9,778 nucleotides of DNA from Sphingomonadales bacterium (GTDB taxonomy: Bacteria; Pseudomonadota; Alphaproteobacteria; Sphingomonadales; Sphingomonadaceae), in contig JAAFIT010000058.1 in assembly GCA_013298745.1 (NCBI GenBank), forward strand, positions 1 through 9,778, read 5' to 3'. The position numbers and the translations under genes are program-made. Shown piece after piece: positions 1-7,146 of this stretch. The first letter of the stretch is position 1, and the number at the start of each line of letters is the position of its first letter. The notes under the pieces were generated by a model that was given only the letters and a program-made list of their open reading frames with translations, had not been told where the DNA came from and did not search any database.

Positions 1-460
1 CATAGGCGAACTGCAATGCCGTGTCGGAACCGTGCTGGCCCGGCACCTTGCGCAGCTTCACACCTTGGAACTCCGGATTGCCGGTCAGTACGCGAACATC
101 GCTAAAGACCTTGTCTTCGACATGGTGCACGGCACCGTCTTCGAGCGAGACATAGCCCGCATCCCGGATCAGCGCCCGGTCGCTGAAATGCTGCGCGAAC
201 ACGGGCAAGCCGGCCGGGATCGCCTCAGCCGCCGTCTCATCCCAATGGTCGGTGTGCGTATGGGTGACGATCACCGCATCGACATCGACGATCTGCTCGA
301 GCGGCCCTGGCAGGCCGACGGTCGGGTTGCGCAGATGCTCGTTGGCAGTGCCGGCGAAGCCCGGCATCGACTCCTTGGGCGCCAGCATCGGGTCGATCAG
401 GAAACGGGAGCCACCATATTCGATGATGAGTGTCGCGTTGCGGATTTGGGTGACTTTCAT
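1..460 (-). CDS. MBL-fold metallo-hydrolase (UlaG/COG2220-like), 3' end outside the window
   Basis: The first 153 codons are present; the C-terminus lies beyond the left edge. The metal-binding motif THTHTDH is complete (His67, His69, Asp71, His72), and a further candidate ligand, His143, sits in a GQHGS context. The start MKVTQIRNATLIIEYGG and an early IDP motif are typical of the UlaG-like branch of the metallo-beta-lactamase superfamily, which hydrolyses lactones, esters and phosphodiesters. The ATG at 460 is preceded by a GAGG Shine-Dalgarno about 9 nt upstream. No signal peptide is seen, so it is probably cytoplasmic. It is divergent from the Baeyer-Villiger monooxygenase gene. Hydrolysis of a lactone or ester made by that enzyme is a reasonable inference, but the substrate cannot be read from sequence. 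Confidence 0.88.
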   Translation of the reverse strand, partial: MKVTQIRNATLIIEYGGSRFLIDPMLAPKESMPGFAGTANEHLRNPTVGLPGPLEQIVDVDAVIVTHTHTDHWDETAAEAIPAGLPVFAQHFSDRALIRDAGYVSLEDGAVHHVEDKVFSDVRVLTGNPEFQGVKLRKVPGQHGSDTALQFAY

Positions 461-608
461 GCGTCGATCCTCGCAAAAGGCCGGCAGCGATGCGAACATG
501 CGCCTTCGTCTGTGCCTGCCTTCACAACTTGCCTGTAGCCAATAAATTAGTCAATTGCATAATATTGGTCATGCAGGATAGTTTTGATACTTGGAAATGG
601 GGGTAGTG
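461..608. promoter_or_regulatory. Divergent promoter region with ATTRGTC repeats
   Basis: This 148-bp AT-richer gap separates the divergent hydrolase and monooxygenase genes. It contains ATTAGTC (546-552) and, 18 bp later, ATTGGTC (564-570) in the same orientation. The second lies in TAATATTGGTC (560-570), matching at 10 of 11 positions the element before the amine oxidase gene (4727-4737). On the minus strand a TTGACT hexamer (552-547) could be a -35 for the hydrolase. I could not place a convincing -10/-35 pair for either gene. Confidence 0.45.
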
Positions 609-2150
609 ATGAGTGACGACAAGCCGGCAGTGGACATCCTCGAGCATGTCGACGTCCTCGTTGTCGGCGCCGGCATTTCCGGCATCGCTGCTGCCTACGC
701 CCTCAGCCGCGGACCCAAGCGGAGTTTCGTTGTCATCGATGCCATGGAAGGCCATGGCGGCACCTGGCGCCTGCATCGCTACCCGGGGGTGCGCTCCGAC
801 AGCGATCTTTTCACCTATGGCTTCCACTTCAAACCATGGGGCGGCGCCCCGATGGCAAGTGGTGCCGAGATTCTCGAATACCTTGGGGAGGCCATCGCCG
901 ACAACGGACTGGCCTCGCACTTTCGCTACGGCATCGAGATGCAGAATGCCGACTGGGACAGCCGGTCAAAGCGCTGGCGCATCAAGGGCACGCGCGGCGC
1001 CGACAGTGCGCGGTTCGAAATGACGTGTGGCTTCCTGTGGATGTGCCAGGGTTATTACCGGCATGCCCAAGGGTTCACCCCGCAATGGCCGGGCATGGCC
1101 GACTTCAAGGGCCAGATCGTTCACCCCCAGACCTGGCCGGATGACCTCGATGTTGCCGGCAAGCGAATCGTGGTGGTGGGCTCGGGCGCGACAGCGGCGA
1201 CGCTGGTGCCGGCGCTTGCCGGGCAATGCGCCCATGTCACCATGCTGCAGCGCTCGCCGACATACTTCGACCTGCGGGAGAATCGCGACGAACTTGCGGA
1301 CACACTGCGCACCCTCGAGATCGACCCGGCGACAATCCATGACGTCGTGCGCCGCAAGATCACCTACGATCAGCAGGCCTATTCCCGCTTCGTCGCCCGC
1401 CACCCCGAAAAGGCGCGGCAGGCGCTGATGCGTCCGCTTGAGGATTGGCTGCCCAAGGCTGAAGTCGAGCACCATTTCGCCCCGGCCTACATGCCCTGGC
1501 AGCAGCGCGTCGCGGTCACGCCATCGGCCGATCTGTTCCGGGCGTTGAAGAGCGGCACAGCTTCCGTGGTCACAGATCAGATCGAGCGTTTCACGCCGGA
1601 TGGTCTTGTCCTGCAGTCCGGGCAGATGCTGGCGGCGGAAATCGTGGTGACCGCGACCGGTTTTGAAATGACGACGCTCGGCGATGCGATATTCAGCGTC
1701 GACGGCCAGCCCATGGATATCGGCAAGACCCGCACCTATCGCGCCTGCCTGTTCACCGGTCTGCCCAATTTGGCGCGATCGGTCGGCTATCTGCGCGTAT
1801 CGAGCTGGACGCTTCGCGCCGAACTCACCGCGGGCTTCGTCATGCGCCTGCTGGACCGAATGGACGCCCTGGGCGCGGCATCGGTCGAGGTCGAACTGCC
1901 AAGCACCCCCCCACCGCAGAGCCGGAACACGGACCAAGACCTGAAGCCGTTCACGGCGACTTACATGATGCGGGTGCTCGACAAGATCCCACGCAGCGGC
2001 CCAGCGCCCGGTTGGCAGGTGGAAGACTATTGGACGGAAAAGGACAGCATGCCGGCCATCGACATTACCAGCGAGCCATTCGTCTTTCGCGCGTCCGATG
2101 GTGCTGTTCTCGGAGCGCCGCCAGAGGTAGCCCCCGTGCCCGCGCCGTAG
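609..2150 (+). CDS. Type I Baeyer-Villiger / FMO-like flavin monooxygenase
   Basis: A 513-residue FAD- and NAD(P)H-dependent monooxygenase. The first Rossmann motif GAGISG is at residues 20-25, followed by HGGTW (49-53) and RYPGVRSDSD (57-66). The Baeyer-Villiger fingerprint FxGxxxHxxxWP is intact as F166, G168, H172, W176, P177. A second dinucleotide motif, VVVGSGATA, lies at 188-196, and ATGF is at 349-352. Length and order fit type I BVMOs, which turn ketones or aldehydes into esters or lactones, though some relatives oxidise N or S atoms. I chose the ATG at 609 because GGGGG lies just upstream; the frame also allows ATG 597 and TTG 591. The gene ends 15 bp from the convergent deacetylase gene. 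No signal peptide is seen; cytoplasmic. Confidence 0.9.
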   Translation: MSDDKPAVDILEHVDVLVVGAGISGIAAAYALSRGPKRSFVVIDAMEGHGGTWRLHRYPGVRSDSDLFTYGFHFKPWGGAPMASGAEILEYLGEAIADNGLASHFRYGIEMQNADWDSRSKRWRIKGTRGADSARFEMTCGFLWMCQGYYRHAQGFTPQWPGMADFKGQIVHPQTWPDDLDVAGKRIVVVGSGATAATLVPALAGQCAHVTMLQRSPTYFDLRENRDELADTLRTLEIDPATIHDVVRRKITYDQQAYSRFVARHPEKARQALMRPLEDWLPKAEVEHHFAPAYMPWQQRVAVTPSADLFRALKSGTASVVTDQIERFTPDGLVLQSGQMLAAEIVVTATGFEMTTLGDAIFSVDGQPMDIGKTRTYRACLFTGLPNLARSVGYLRVSSWTLRAELTAGFVMRLLDRMDALGAASVEVELPSTPPPQSRNTDQDLKPFTATYMMRVLDKIPRSGPAPGWQVEDYWTEKDSMPAIDITSEPFVFRASDGAVLGAPPEVAPVPAP

Positions 2151-2165
2151 CGTCCGCGCCGACGG

Positions 2166-3284
2166 TCAGCCGCGACGCGGCACCCGCTCGACGATCGACG
2201 CCGCGGCGTCGATCGCCGCGACCTGATGAGCCAGCAACTCCTGTCCTCCGACTGCGCGATGGTAATCCAGATGCGGGTCGACAACATGCGTCGCCACGCC
2301 CGACAGTTCCTCAAGGACTGCGAGCCCGAAGTACGGCACCGACCAGCGCGAATAGCCGCCCTCATGGAGAAACAGCAGCCGGCCGCCGCAAAGTTCATCG
2401 GCGACGGCGATGAGCATGCGAGTCAGCCGGCGATACCCGTCGGAGTTCATCATCATGCGGCCCATCGGGTCCATGGCGCCGGCATCAAAGCCGCTGGGCA
2501 CGACGATGATATCAGGCCGAAACGCCCGCAATGCCGGAATCACAACGCGGTCATAGGCGGAGCAATAGGCCTCGACGCCCGATCCAGCAGGCAGGGGGAT
2601 ATTGATGTTGGTGCCAGCAGCGGCCCCTTCGCCGACCTGTTCGACCATCCCGTCGTCGACAGGGTAAAGCCTGTCCTGGTGCAGGGAAATCGTCAGCGCT
2701 CGGGGTTCATCGTAAAACGCCGCCTGTGTGCCGTTGCCATGATGAACGTCCCAATCGACATAGGCGATGCGCGCGACAGATGCCCGATTGAGCAGATGCC
2801 GCCCGGCGATCGCCGCGTTTGAGAAGATGCAGAAGCCCATCGACCGGTCGGGCCGCGCATGATGGCCGGCGGGGCGCAACAAGGCATAGGCGTTGGCGAC
2901 ATCGCCGTTCATCACGGCGTCGGCTGCAACAATGGCGCCGCCAGCGGCAAGTGCCGCTATCTCGTACGCTCCAAAAGGAATGGGCGCGTAATTGCCGGCG
3001 TCGCCCCCGGTTGGCAGCGACGACATTTCCTTGACCTGCTCGACATGGGCCGCCGTATGGACACGCCGGATCTCCAGCTCGCTCGCAGCACGGGGCGGTA
3101 TCTGGACCAGCTCCTCTAACAGCCCGCTGACGTCGACGAGGTTTCGGAAGCGCCGCACCACCTCCGGATCGTACACGTGCTGGTCTGGCTGCATGGAGTA
3201 GGAATGAGCCAGGACGCTACCGGCATAATTGCCGAGCTCGAACCAGGCGAACTTCTCGTTCCAGATAAAACCCGTACGCCTCAT
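2166..3284 (-). CDS. Class II histone-deacetylase-like / acetylpolyamine-type amidohydrolase
   Basis: A 372-residue zinc amidohydrolase of the HDAC/acetoin utilisation/acetylpolyamine amidohydrolase superfamily. Visible motifs are RPAGHHA with the His141-His142 dyad, DWDVHHGNGT with zinc ligands Asp179 and His181, SGFDAG with the third ligand Asp267, DPMGRM (272-277), and EGGYS with the probable catalytic Tyr311. All active-site residues are kept, so it should be active. Bacterial members remove acetyl or other acyl groups from polyamines and related amines. The ATG at 3284 was chosen because AGAGGA lies 7 nt upstream and the family N-terminus (MRRTGFIWNE) begins there; open frame further upstream overlaps the amine oxidase gene in another frame. 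It starts 22 bp after the amine oxidase stop, so the two are almost certainly co-transcribed. Acting before the oxidase on an N-acylated amine is an inference. Confidence 0.93.
   Translation of the reverse strand: MRRTGFIWNEKFAWFELGNYAGSVLAHSYSMQPDQHVYDPEVVRRFRNLVDVSGLLEELVQIPPRAASELEIRRVHTAAHVEQVKEMSSLPTGGDAGNYAPIPFGAYEIAALAAGGAIVAADAVMNGDVANAYALLRPAGHHARPDRSMGFCIFSNAAIAGRHLLNRASVARIAYVDWDVHHGNGTQAAFYDEPRALTISLHQDRLYPVDDGMVEQVGEGAAAGTNINIPLPAGSGVEAYCSAYDRVVIPALRAFRPDIIVVPSGFDAGAMDPMGRMMMNSDGYRRLTRMLIAVADELCGGRLLFLHEGGYSRWSVPYFGLAVLEELSGVATHVVDPHLDYHRAVGGQELLAHQVAAIDAAASIVERVPRRG
2192..2215. repeat. Perfect 24-bp palindrome at the convergent gene ends
   Basis: CGATCGACGCCG is followed immediately by its exact reverse complement, with no spacer and no mismatch. 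It lies inside the last codons of the deacetylase gene, about 40 bp past the stop of the convergent monooxygenase gene. There is no T-tract, so it is not a standard intrinsic terminator. An extruded or RNA hairpin could still slow transcription at this convergent junction. A chance by-product of GC-rich Ala/Asp/Ile codons is also possible. Confidence 0.6.
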
Positions 3285-3306
3285 CTGTTGTCCTCTCGAT
3301 TGCGGA

Positions 3307-4704
3307 TCATGGCGTCGGCCGATGGTCCAAAGCGCTGAGCACATCGGTGGCGGCGCGTTCCCCCGCCTGCATGGCGCCTTCGACATAGCCATTCCAGACA
3401 GTGGCCGTTTCGGTGCCCGCCCAATGGATGCGGCCGACATTGGCGCGCAGGGCAGGGCCGAACGAGCACCAGGCGCCGGGCGGCATGGTGCCGGCGTAGC
3501 ACCCTCGCGAGAATTCTTCGCTGACCCAGCTATGCTCGACATATTCCAGTGGCTCTGCGGCCTTGGCACCAAACAGCTGGACCAGCGTCTCGACACCTGC
3601 GGCACGGCGCTCATCCGGACTCCTCTGCATCCAGCTGCGCGCCGGGATGCCTTCGGTGAAGCCGAGCAGCACGCCGCACGACCCGTCCGCAGGCGAGTTG
3701 TCGTAGACCAGCTGCGGCACTTCCTTGTCCGTCATGGCCATGCCCGACAGTTCGTCGGCTCGCCAGAATGGAGTGGGGTATCGGAACATCATCTTGATAG
3801 CGGTGCCCATCGGCATGCGCTGGGTGAGCGAATCACGCAGCGGTGGCATGGGCGGGTCATAGCGAAGGCGACCCGCCAGCGTCGGGGGCAGCGCCACGAT
3901 GACGTGCCGGGCATGGACCTCAATTGAGGTGGCCCGGACACTGACGCCAGCCTGATCCTGAACGATCCGGTCGACGACTTCCTCCAGTAGGACGCAGCCA
4001 CCCGGCAAAGCCGCTGCCAAGCCTGTTGCCAAGCCCTGCATGCCATCGACGAAGCGGGAGTCCTGGCCGCCACCCTCTGTCGCGGTCAGTACATCCACGC
4101 CGCCGCAGCTGCCGAAATAGAAGACCACATGGAGGAAGGAGAGTTCGGACGCATCGACCGAGAAAACGCTGGGCGCCATGAACTTCAGGGCCCAGCGGGC
4201 ACCCTGCGTGTTCGCGTTAGCATCGATCCATTCCGCATAGGTCATGCGATCGAGTTCGGCAGCATCCGGATGCGCCCAGGGAGCATCGAGTGGAATGGAT
4301 GCCGCCAGGGCCTCCAGCTTTTCGATGGCCTGCGCGAGATCGAGGCCACTGGTTTCGTCGAGGTTCGGCAAGATGCCATCATAGCGTAGCGCCGCGCCAT
4401 CGATCAGCGCCAGCGAGGCACCGGTTTGATATGTCTTGAATGTTTGAAGGCCCAGTTGGCGGATAAGTCCAACGACGCGTTGCTGGGTCGGGCCGACCCA
4501 TTGACCACCCATATCGACGACAAAGCCGTTCGATAGCGCCTTGGAAAGCGTGCGCCCCCCAACGCGATCCCGCGCTTCTAGGATGACGACCGACTTGCCG
4601 GCCTCGAAGAGCAGGCGGGCGGCACTCAGTCCCGACATACCAGCGCCGACGATCGCCACGTCACACTTCAGGGTGGAGTGAATTCGTGGGGGAGCGCTCG
4701 ACAT
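3307..4704 (-). CDS. MAO-type flavin monoamine oxidase
   Basis: A 465-residue flavoprotein amine oxidase. The N-terminus has GAGMSG (20-25), EARDRVGGR (43-51) and GGQW (66-69). The C-terminus has WAGTETATVWNGYVEGA (428-444), which binds FAD. Residues matching human MAO by motif alignment are Cys402 in GCYAGTMPPG (the covalent-FAD cysteine of MAO-A/B), the aromatic-cage tyrosines Tyr403 and Tyr440, and Lys304 in AIKMMFRY followed by PFW, matching the MAO active-site lysine. It should oxidise an amine to imine/aldehyde with O2, releasing H2O2. The N-terminus shows no signal peptide. A stop lies eight codons above the ATG at 4704 in frame, and no clear Shine-Dalgarno is present. A TTGACT-16-CATACT pair ends 7 nt before the ATG, so a leaderless transcript is possible. 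First gene of a two-gene operon. Confidence 0.94.
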   Translation of the reverse strand: MSSAPPRIHSTLKCDVAIVGAGMSGLSAARLLFEAGKSVVILEARDRVGGRTLSKALSNGFVVDMGGQWVGPTQQRVVGLIRQLGLQTFKTYQTGASLALIDGAALRYDGILPNLDETSGLDLAQAIEKLEALAASIPLDAPWAHPDAAELDRMTYAEWIDANANTQGARWALKFMAPSVFSVDASELSFLHVVFYFGSCGGVDVLTATEGGGQDSRFVDGMQGLATGLAAALPGGCVLLEEVVDRIVQDQAGVSVRATSIEVHARHVIVALPPTLAGRLRYDPPMPPLRDSLTQRMPMGTAIKMMFRYPTPFWRADELSGMAMTDKEVPQLVYDNSPADGSCGVLLGFTEGIPARSWMQRSPDERRAAGVETLVQLFGAKAAEPLEYVEHSWVSEEFSRGCYAGTMPPGAWCSFGPALRANVGRIHWAGTETATVWNGYVEGAMQAGERAATDVLSALDHRPTP

Positions 4705-4726
4705 CGTGAAGAGTATGGCTACCGCC

Positions 4727-4748
4727 TAATATTAGTCAACCGACCAAT
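4727..4748. promoter_or_regulatory. Candidate operator upstream of the amine oxidase operon
   Basis: TAATATTAGTC (4727-4737) repeats, with one change, the element before the monooxygenase gene at 560-570. Here it also forms an inverted repeat: ATTAGTC (4731-4737), AACC, GACCAAT (4742-4748), with 6 of 7 positions paired. On the minus strand TTGACT falls within the element and could be a -35 hexamer, so a bound regulator would block or contact polymerase. No regulator for it is encoded in the window. Confidence 0.5.
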
Positions 4749-5198
4749 TTCTTAGGCTCCACGCGATGATTGAGAGGGAACGATTATACAGCAGCACCTC
4801 CTGCAGCCGGCTCCATGCGGTGACGGAAACTCCGCAAGAGGGCATCGAATGTCCGCAAGGGTTGTACGAAGACGGGCGAAAAACCAATATCTTCTGATAG
4901 TTGATGAGTTCGTCGACTCGGGAGTGCTTCTGTACCGACCGGTTTGGAGGGATGACCGCTCGGCCATCGGCTTGCGGACAAGTCAGTTGGGGTCTCTGAA
5001 CGACCGCCTTCCGGTACATACATAAAGCCCACTGAACGACCGATGTTGGGGCGCGTTGCCGACTGACAGCTTTCGTACATGCGAATAGCCGGTTTCAGCA
5101 GCACCGGACCTTCATGCCAACGGCGCGGAGCGACCGGCTTTGAGTTGGGAGCCGTCATTGCGGCCACAGACACCAAGCGCCAGATATTGACCACTAAA
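4749..5198. other. Non-coding spacer with scattered GACCG-type motifs
   Basis: I find no convincing gene in these 450 bp. Short related motifs recur: GAATGTCCGC (4847-4856), GTACCGACCGG (4932-4942), GATGACCGCT (4951-4960), TGAACGACCG (4997-5006 and again 5033-5042), GCGACCGGCTTTGAG (5130-5144) and GCCGTCATTGC (5151-5161). They look like decayed copies of the dispersed intergenic repeats common in sphingomonad genomes; this link is from memory and unchecked. Minus-strand open frames here have no recognisable domain. Confidence 0.35.
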
Positions 5199-5465
5199 TC
5201 AAGGCTGACCCCATGGCAGTGTTGTTGCAAAATGCCCGACGATCGCGAGCGTCACTGGTGTCGTCAGCAGGTATGTTTTCTGCCAGCGCCACCAGACCTT
5301 TGCTGCCAACAGGACCCAGGCCCTCCATCCAACTGTAACCAGCCAGAACCTTTCTCGGGCCAGTTGGACGCCTATTCGCGCCACAGACAGCACCATTGCA
5401 AACGCGCAGCAGACCCCTGTCGCTGCGTACAGGCTCATCCACAATGCGAAATCATGTTGGCTCAC
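5199..5465 (-). CDS. Hypothetical small membrane protein
   Basis: An 88-residue open frame starting at GTG 5465, with AGGA about 7 nt upstream. It has three hydrophobic stretches, about residues 10-32, 40-58 and 65-84, separated by short Arg/Lys-containing loops, so it reads as a small inner-membrane protein. It is Trp-rich, and I recognise no family. It lies downstream of repC on the same strand after a 125-bp gap. It may be a small accessory protein of the plasmid backbone. It could also be a chance frame, since the surroundings are poorly coding. Confidence 0.42.
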   Translation of the reverse strand: MSQHDFALWMSLYAATGVCCAFAMVLSVARIGVQLARERFWLVTVGWRAWVLLAAKVWWRWQKTYLLTTPVTLAIVGHFATTLPWGQP

Positions 5466-5590
5466 AATAGGTCCTGTTTCTGTTGCGGCGCATTTTCGCG
5501 CAATAGCCGTTAGTGCGCCAGTCGTGCCTCGGCTTTTTCCTGATCTCAGGACCCCCTTGAGGCGCCTCGGCCGTCAGGCTGTCGATCCTC

Positions 5591-6982
5591 TTAACGGCCG
5601 GTTGTCGTACTTTTCCAAGCCAAGGCAGTCGCCCGAATCACCTCTTGGGCATTTCTGAGCGCACGCGGCGAGGCGCGCGCAGCAAGGGCCTCCTGCACAG
5701 TAGCTGGCGCTGCTTGACGTTTGGTTTGCGCATCCCTGATTCCATAGAAGGTTCGTCCAAGAAGCAGCTCGCCGCGGGCAGCACGCGCCGTCATACCGCG
5801 CAGATAGGCTGCGGGTTTCTCAATGAGCCCTTTGTCGGCCTTGTGGGCGATCGCGATCATGGCGGCGGCCGCGCCGTTCGGGCCCATCACCCTGATGGCT
5901 TCGTGCCAAGCTTGGCGGGGTATCGATAATCCCTCGGCTTCCCGACGCGCGATGTCGAACATGTCAGCCCATCGTGGCACACCGTGCGGTATCATTCCGC
6001 AGGTTTCGGCGCACACTTTGGCAATGAATGCGGCACTGATCTCGTGTCGCTCGAGGTCTTTCGTAACCGACGTATCCCTCGACTCAAATGGCCCGAGCGC
6101 TTTTTCATGCGCTTCTTTTCGCTGAGCATTATACTGTTGCCCTCCAGGGCTTGAGAGTTTTTCTGTAATTGTAGAGTGGGTGCAATCTGCTGCATCCATG
6201 GGTGAAGTTTCCACAGAAAAAGTGGTCATTCCCTGCCCGTTTTTTTCGTCCGTTTGCGTGTTCACCGCGACATCGAATGCGATCAGCATCGCTTCACGCA
6301 GCGCTTCGAGTTCGACGACAATCGGTTCGAGACGTTCAATCGCCCTTGCTTCGCGGGCATGTGCTGTTGCCATTCGAGCCAACTCGATGTCGCTTGCCCA
6401 GTCACGCACGACCAGGCCGGCTTCCATGCTGGTCTGGGCTATCTGGGCGATGCCTTTTCGAGCGATCGTCAGTCGGCGGCGGAGATCGTCCCGCTGTCGA
6501 CCTTCAGCCTCTGCTACTGCTGCAATCTGCACAAACTGCGGGTACCGGGTGCCAAGCGGCCGAAGATCAATGCCATAGGCCCACATTATGTCCCCGTTCG
6601 GCGCTCTCCGCCCGCCGCGGTGGCCATTGGGCGAATCCTTCATGGCCAGCAGTCCAAGATTAACCGCTTGTTTGAGCAGGTTCTGCACCTGTCGCACCGA
6701 GACGCCGAGCGTGTCCGCGAGGGTCTCGTTTCGCGGCCATACGATCGGTTCCGATCCCGGCACCCAATCCAGCTGCCTTGTCCGTGCGAAAAGCTGGTCG
6801 ATCATATGCACGACTGTCATCGGGATCTGCATCGCCGGCGCCGCGCGTTTGAAAGCCGCCAACAGACGGCCCGGTGTCAGCTCATTGTTGAGGCCTTCAA
6901 ATTGTCGCGCAAGTTTCTCCGCCGCAAGGAACGCCGCGTCGTGGCGCCGGTAACCCGCCGCTGGTTTCAGGCAAGCCGTCAT
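5591..6982 (-). CDS. repC: RepC-type plasmid replication initiator
   Basis: A 463-residue protein close to the usual 400-450 of alphaproteobacterial RepC. The N-terminal domain carries a winged helix at about residues 82-112 (VWPRNETLADTLGVSVRQVQ and following), then DSPNGHRGGRR (116-126) and GIDLRPLGTRY (137-147), matching the RepC pattern of HTH, DSPNG and FDLSPL blocks. A helical region spans 155-238 and a low-complexity linker 240-310. The C-terminal domain ends with YLRGMTARAARGELLLG (393-409), also characteristic of RepC. It binds the origin, which in repABC plasmids lies inside repC. The ATG at 6982 has GGGAG 9 nt upstream. repA and repB are absent upstream in the window. Translation is probably controlled by the leader structures described separately. 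Confidence 0.92.
   Translation of the reverse strand: MTACLKPAAGYRRHDAAFLAAEKLARQFEGLNNELTPGRLLAAFKRAAPAMQIPMTVVHMIDQLFARTRQLDWVPGSEPIVWPRNETLADTLGVSVRQVQNLLKQAVNLGLLAMKDSPNGHRGGRRAPNGDIMWAYGIDLRPLGTRYPQFVQIAAVAEAEGRQRDDLRRRLTIARKGIAQIAQTSMEAGLVVRDWASDIELARMATAHAREARAIERLEPIVVELEALREAMLIAFDVAVNTQTDEKNGQGMTTFSVETSPMDAADCTHSTITEKLSSPGGQQYNAQRKEAHEKALGPFESRDTSVTKDLERHEISAAFIAKVCAETCGMIPHGVPRWADMFDIARREAEGLSIPRQAWHEAIRVMGPNGAAAAMIAIAHKADKGLIEKPAAYLRGMTARAARGELLLGRTFYGIRDAQTKRQAAPATVQEALAARASPRALRNAQEVIRATALAWKSTTTGR
6110..6260. other. Candidate oriV within repC
   Basis: This is the most AT-rich part of repC and encodes the poorly conserved linker (about residues 241-291). In repABC plasmids the origin lies in an AT-rich segment in the middle of repC. 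A weak DnaA-like nonamer, GTTTCCACA (6209-6217), matches TTATCCACA at 7 of 9 positions. Position and composition are the only support. Confidence 0.33.
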
Positions 6983-6991
6983 TGTTCGGTA

Positions 6992-7046
6992 CTCCCGCTA
7001 CAGGAGCCCGTGCAGACATAACGATCCCAAGCGCAGAAATATGCGC
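6992..7046 (-). promoter_or_regulatory. repC leader hairpins masking the Shine-Dalgarno
   Basis: In the repC transcript, CTCC (7006-7003) can pair with GGAG (6995-6992) across a 7-nt loop, hiding the GGGAG ribosome-binding site. Further upstream GCGCA (7046-7042) pairs perfectly with TGCGC (7035-7031) around a 6-nt loop. Such SD-sequestering structures are how counter-transcribed RNAs limit repC translation in repABC plasmids. The pairings are seen directly; the switch is inferred. Confidence 0.45.
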
Positions 7047-7089
7047 CATCGATCTTGTTTTTTGCGGGAAAATGGCCTAGAAAGTCGTT

Positions 7090-7146
7090 GTCACACGGTT
7101 GTTCTAGAGCGACCTCCCGAAAAGCCCGGCCCCTGGCCGGGTTTTT
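7090..7146 (+). ncRNA. Putative counter-transcribed RNA (ctRNA) opposing the repC leader
   Basis: On the plus strand, opposite repC, a promoter-like TTGTTT (7055-7060), 17-bp spacer, TAGAAA (7078-7083) predicts a start near 7090. Transcription would end at the strong intrinsic terminator at 7125-7146, giving an RNA of about 57 nt. Known repABC ctRNAs are of similar size, sit just upstream of repC on the opposite strand, and end in such a terminator. The -35 match is weak, so the start is approximate. Confidence 0.5.
7125..7146. terminator. Strong intrinsic terminator, probably bidirectional
   Basis: Perfect 7-bp GC stem CCCGGCC (7125-7131), loop CCT, GGCCGGG (7135-7141), followed by TTTTT (7142-7146). 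The other side has AAAAG just before the stem, giving a T-run on the minus strand as well. On the plus strand it would end the putative ctRNA; on the minus strand it could end the transcript coming from the LuxR-type gene. Confidence 0.75.

Noticed and set aside
32..538. 168-codon plus-strand open frame
   Set aside because: Opposite a minus-strand hydrolase with an intact THTHTDH motif; no recognisable domain.
966..1937. 323-codon minus-strand open frame opposite the monooxygenase gene
   Set aside because: Antisense shadow in GC-rich DNA; the plus strand encodes a clear BVMO with all motifs.
3285..3614. N-terminal extension of the deacetylase frame upstream of 3284
   Set aside because: It overlaps the amine oxidase gene in another frame, carries no domain, and the ATG at 3284 has a good ribosome-binding site and family N-terminus.
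4784..5230. 148-codon minus-strand open frame in the spacer
   Set aside because: No domain, repeat-derived composition, no ribosome-binding site; overlaps the degenerate motif field.
5539..5550. Short dyad CCTGATCTCAGG after repC as a terminator
   Set aside because: Only 5-bp arms with a 2-bp loop and no T-run on the repC strand.
6254..7021. 255-codon plus-strand open frame
   Set aside because: Antisense to repC, no domain; repC motifs are clear on the minus strand.
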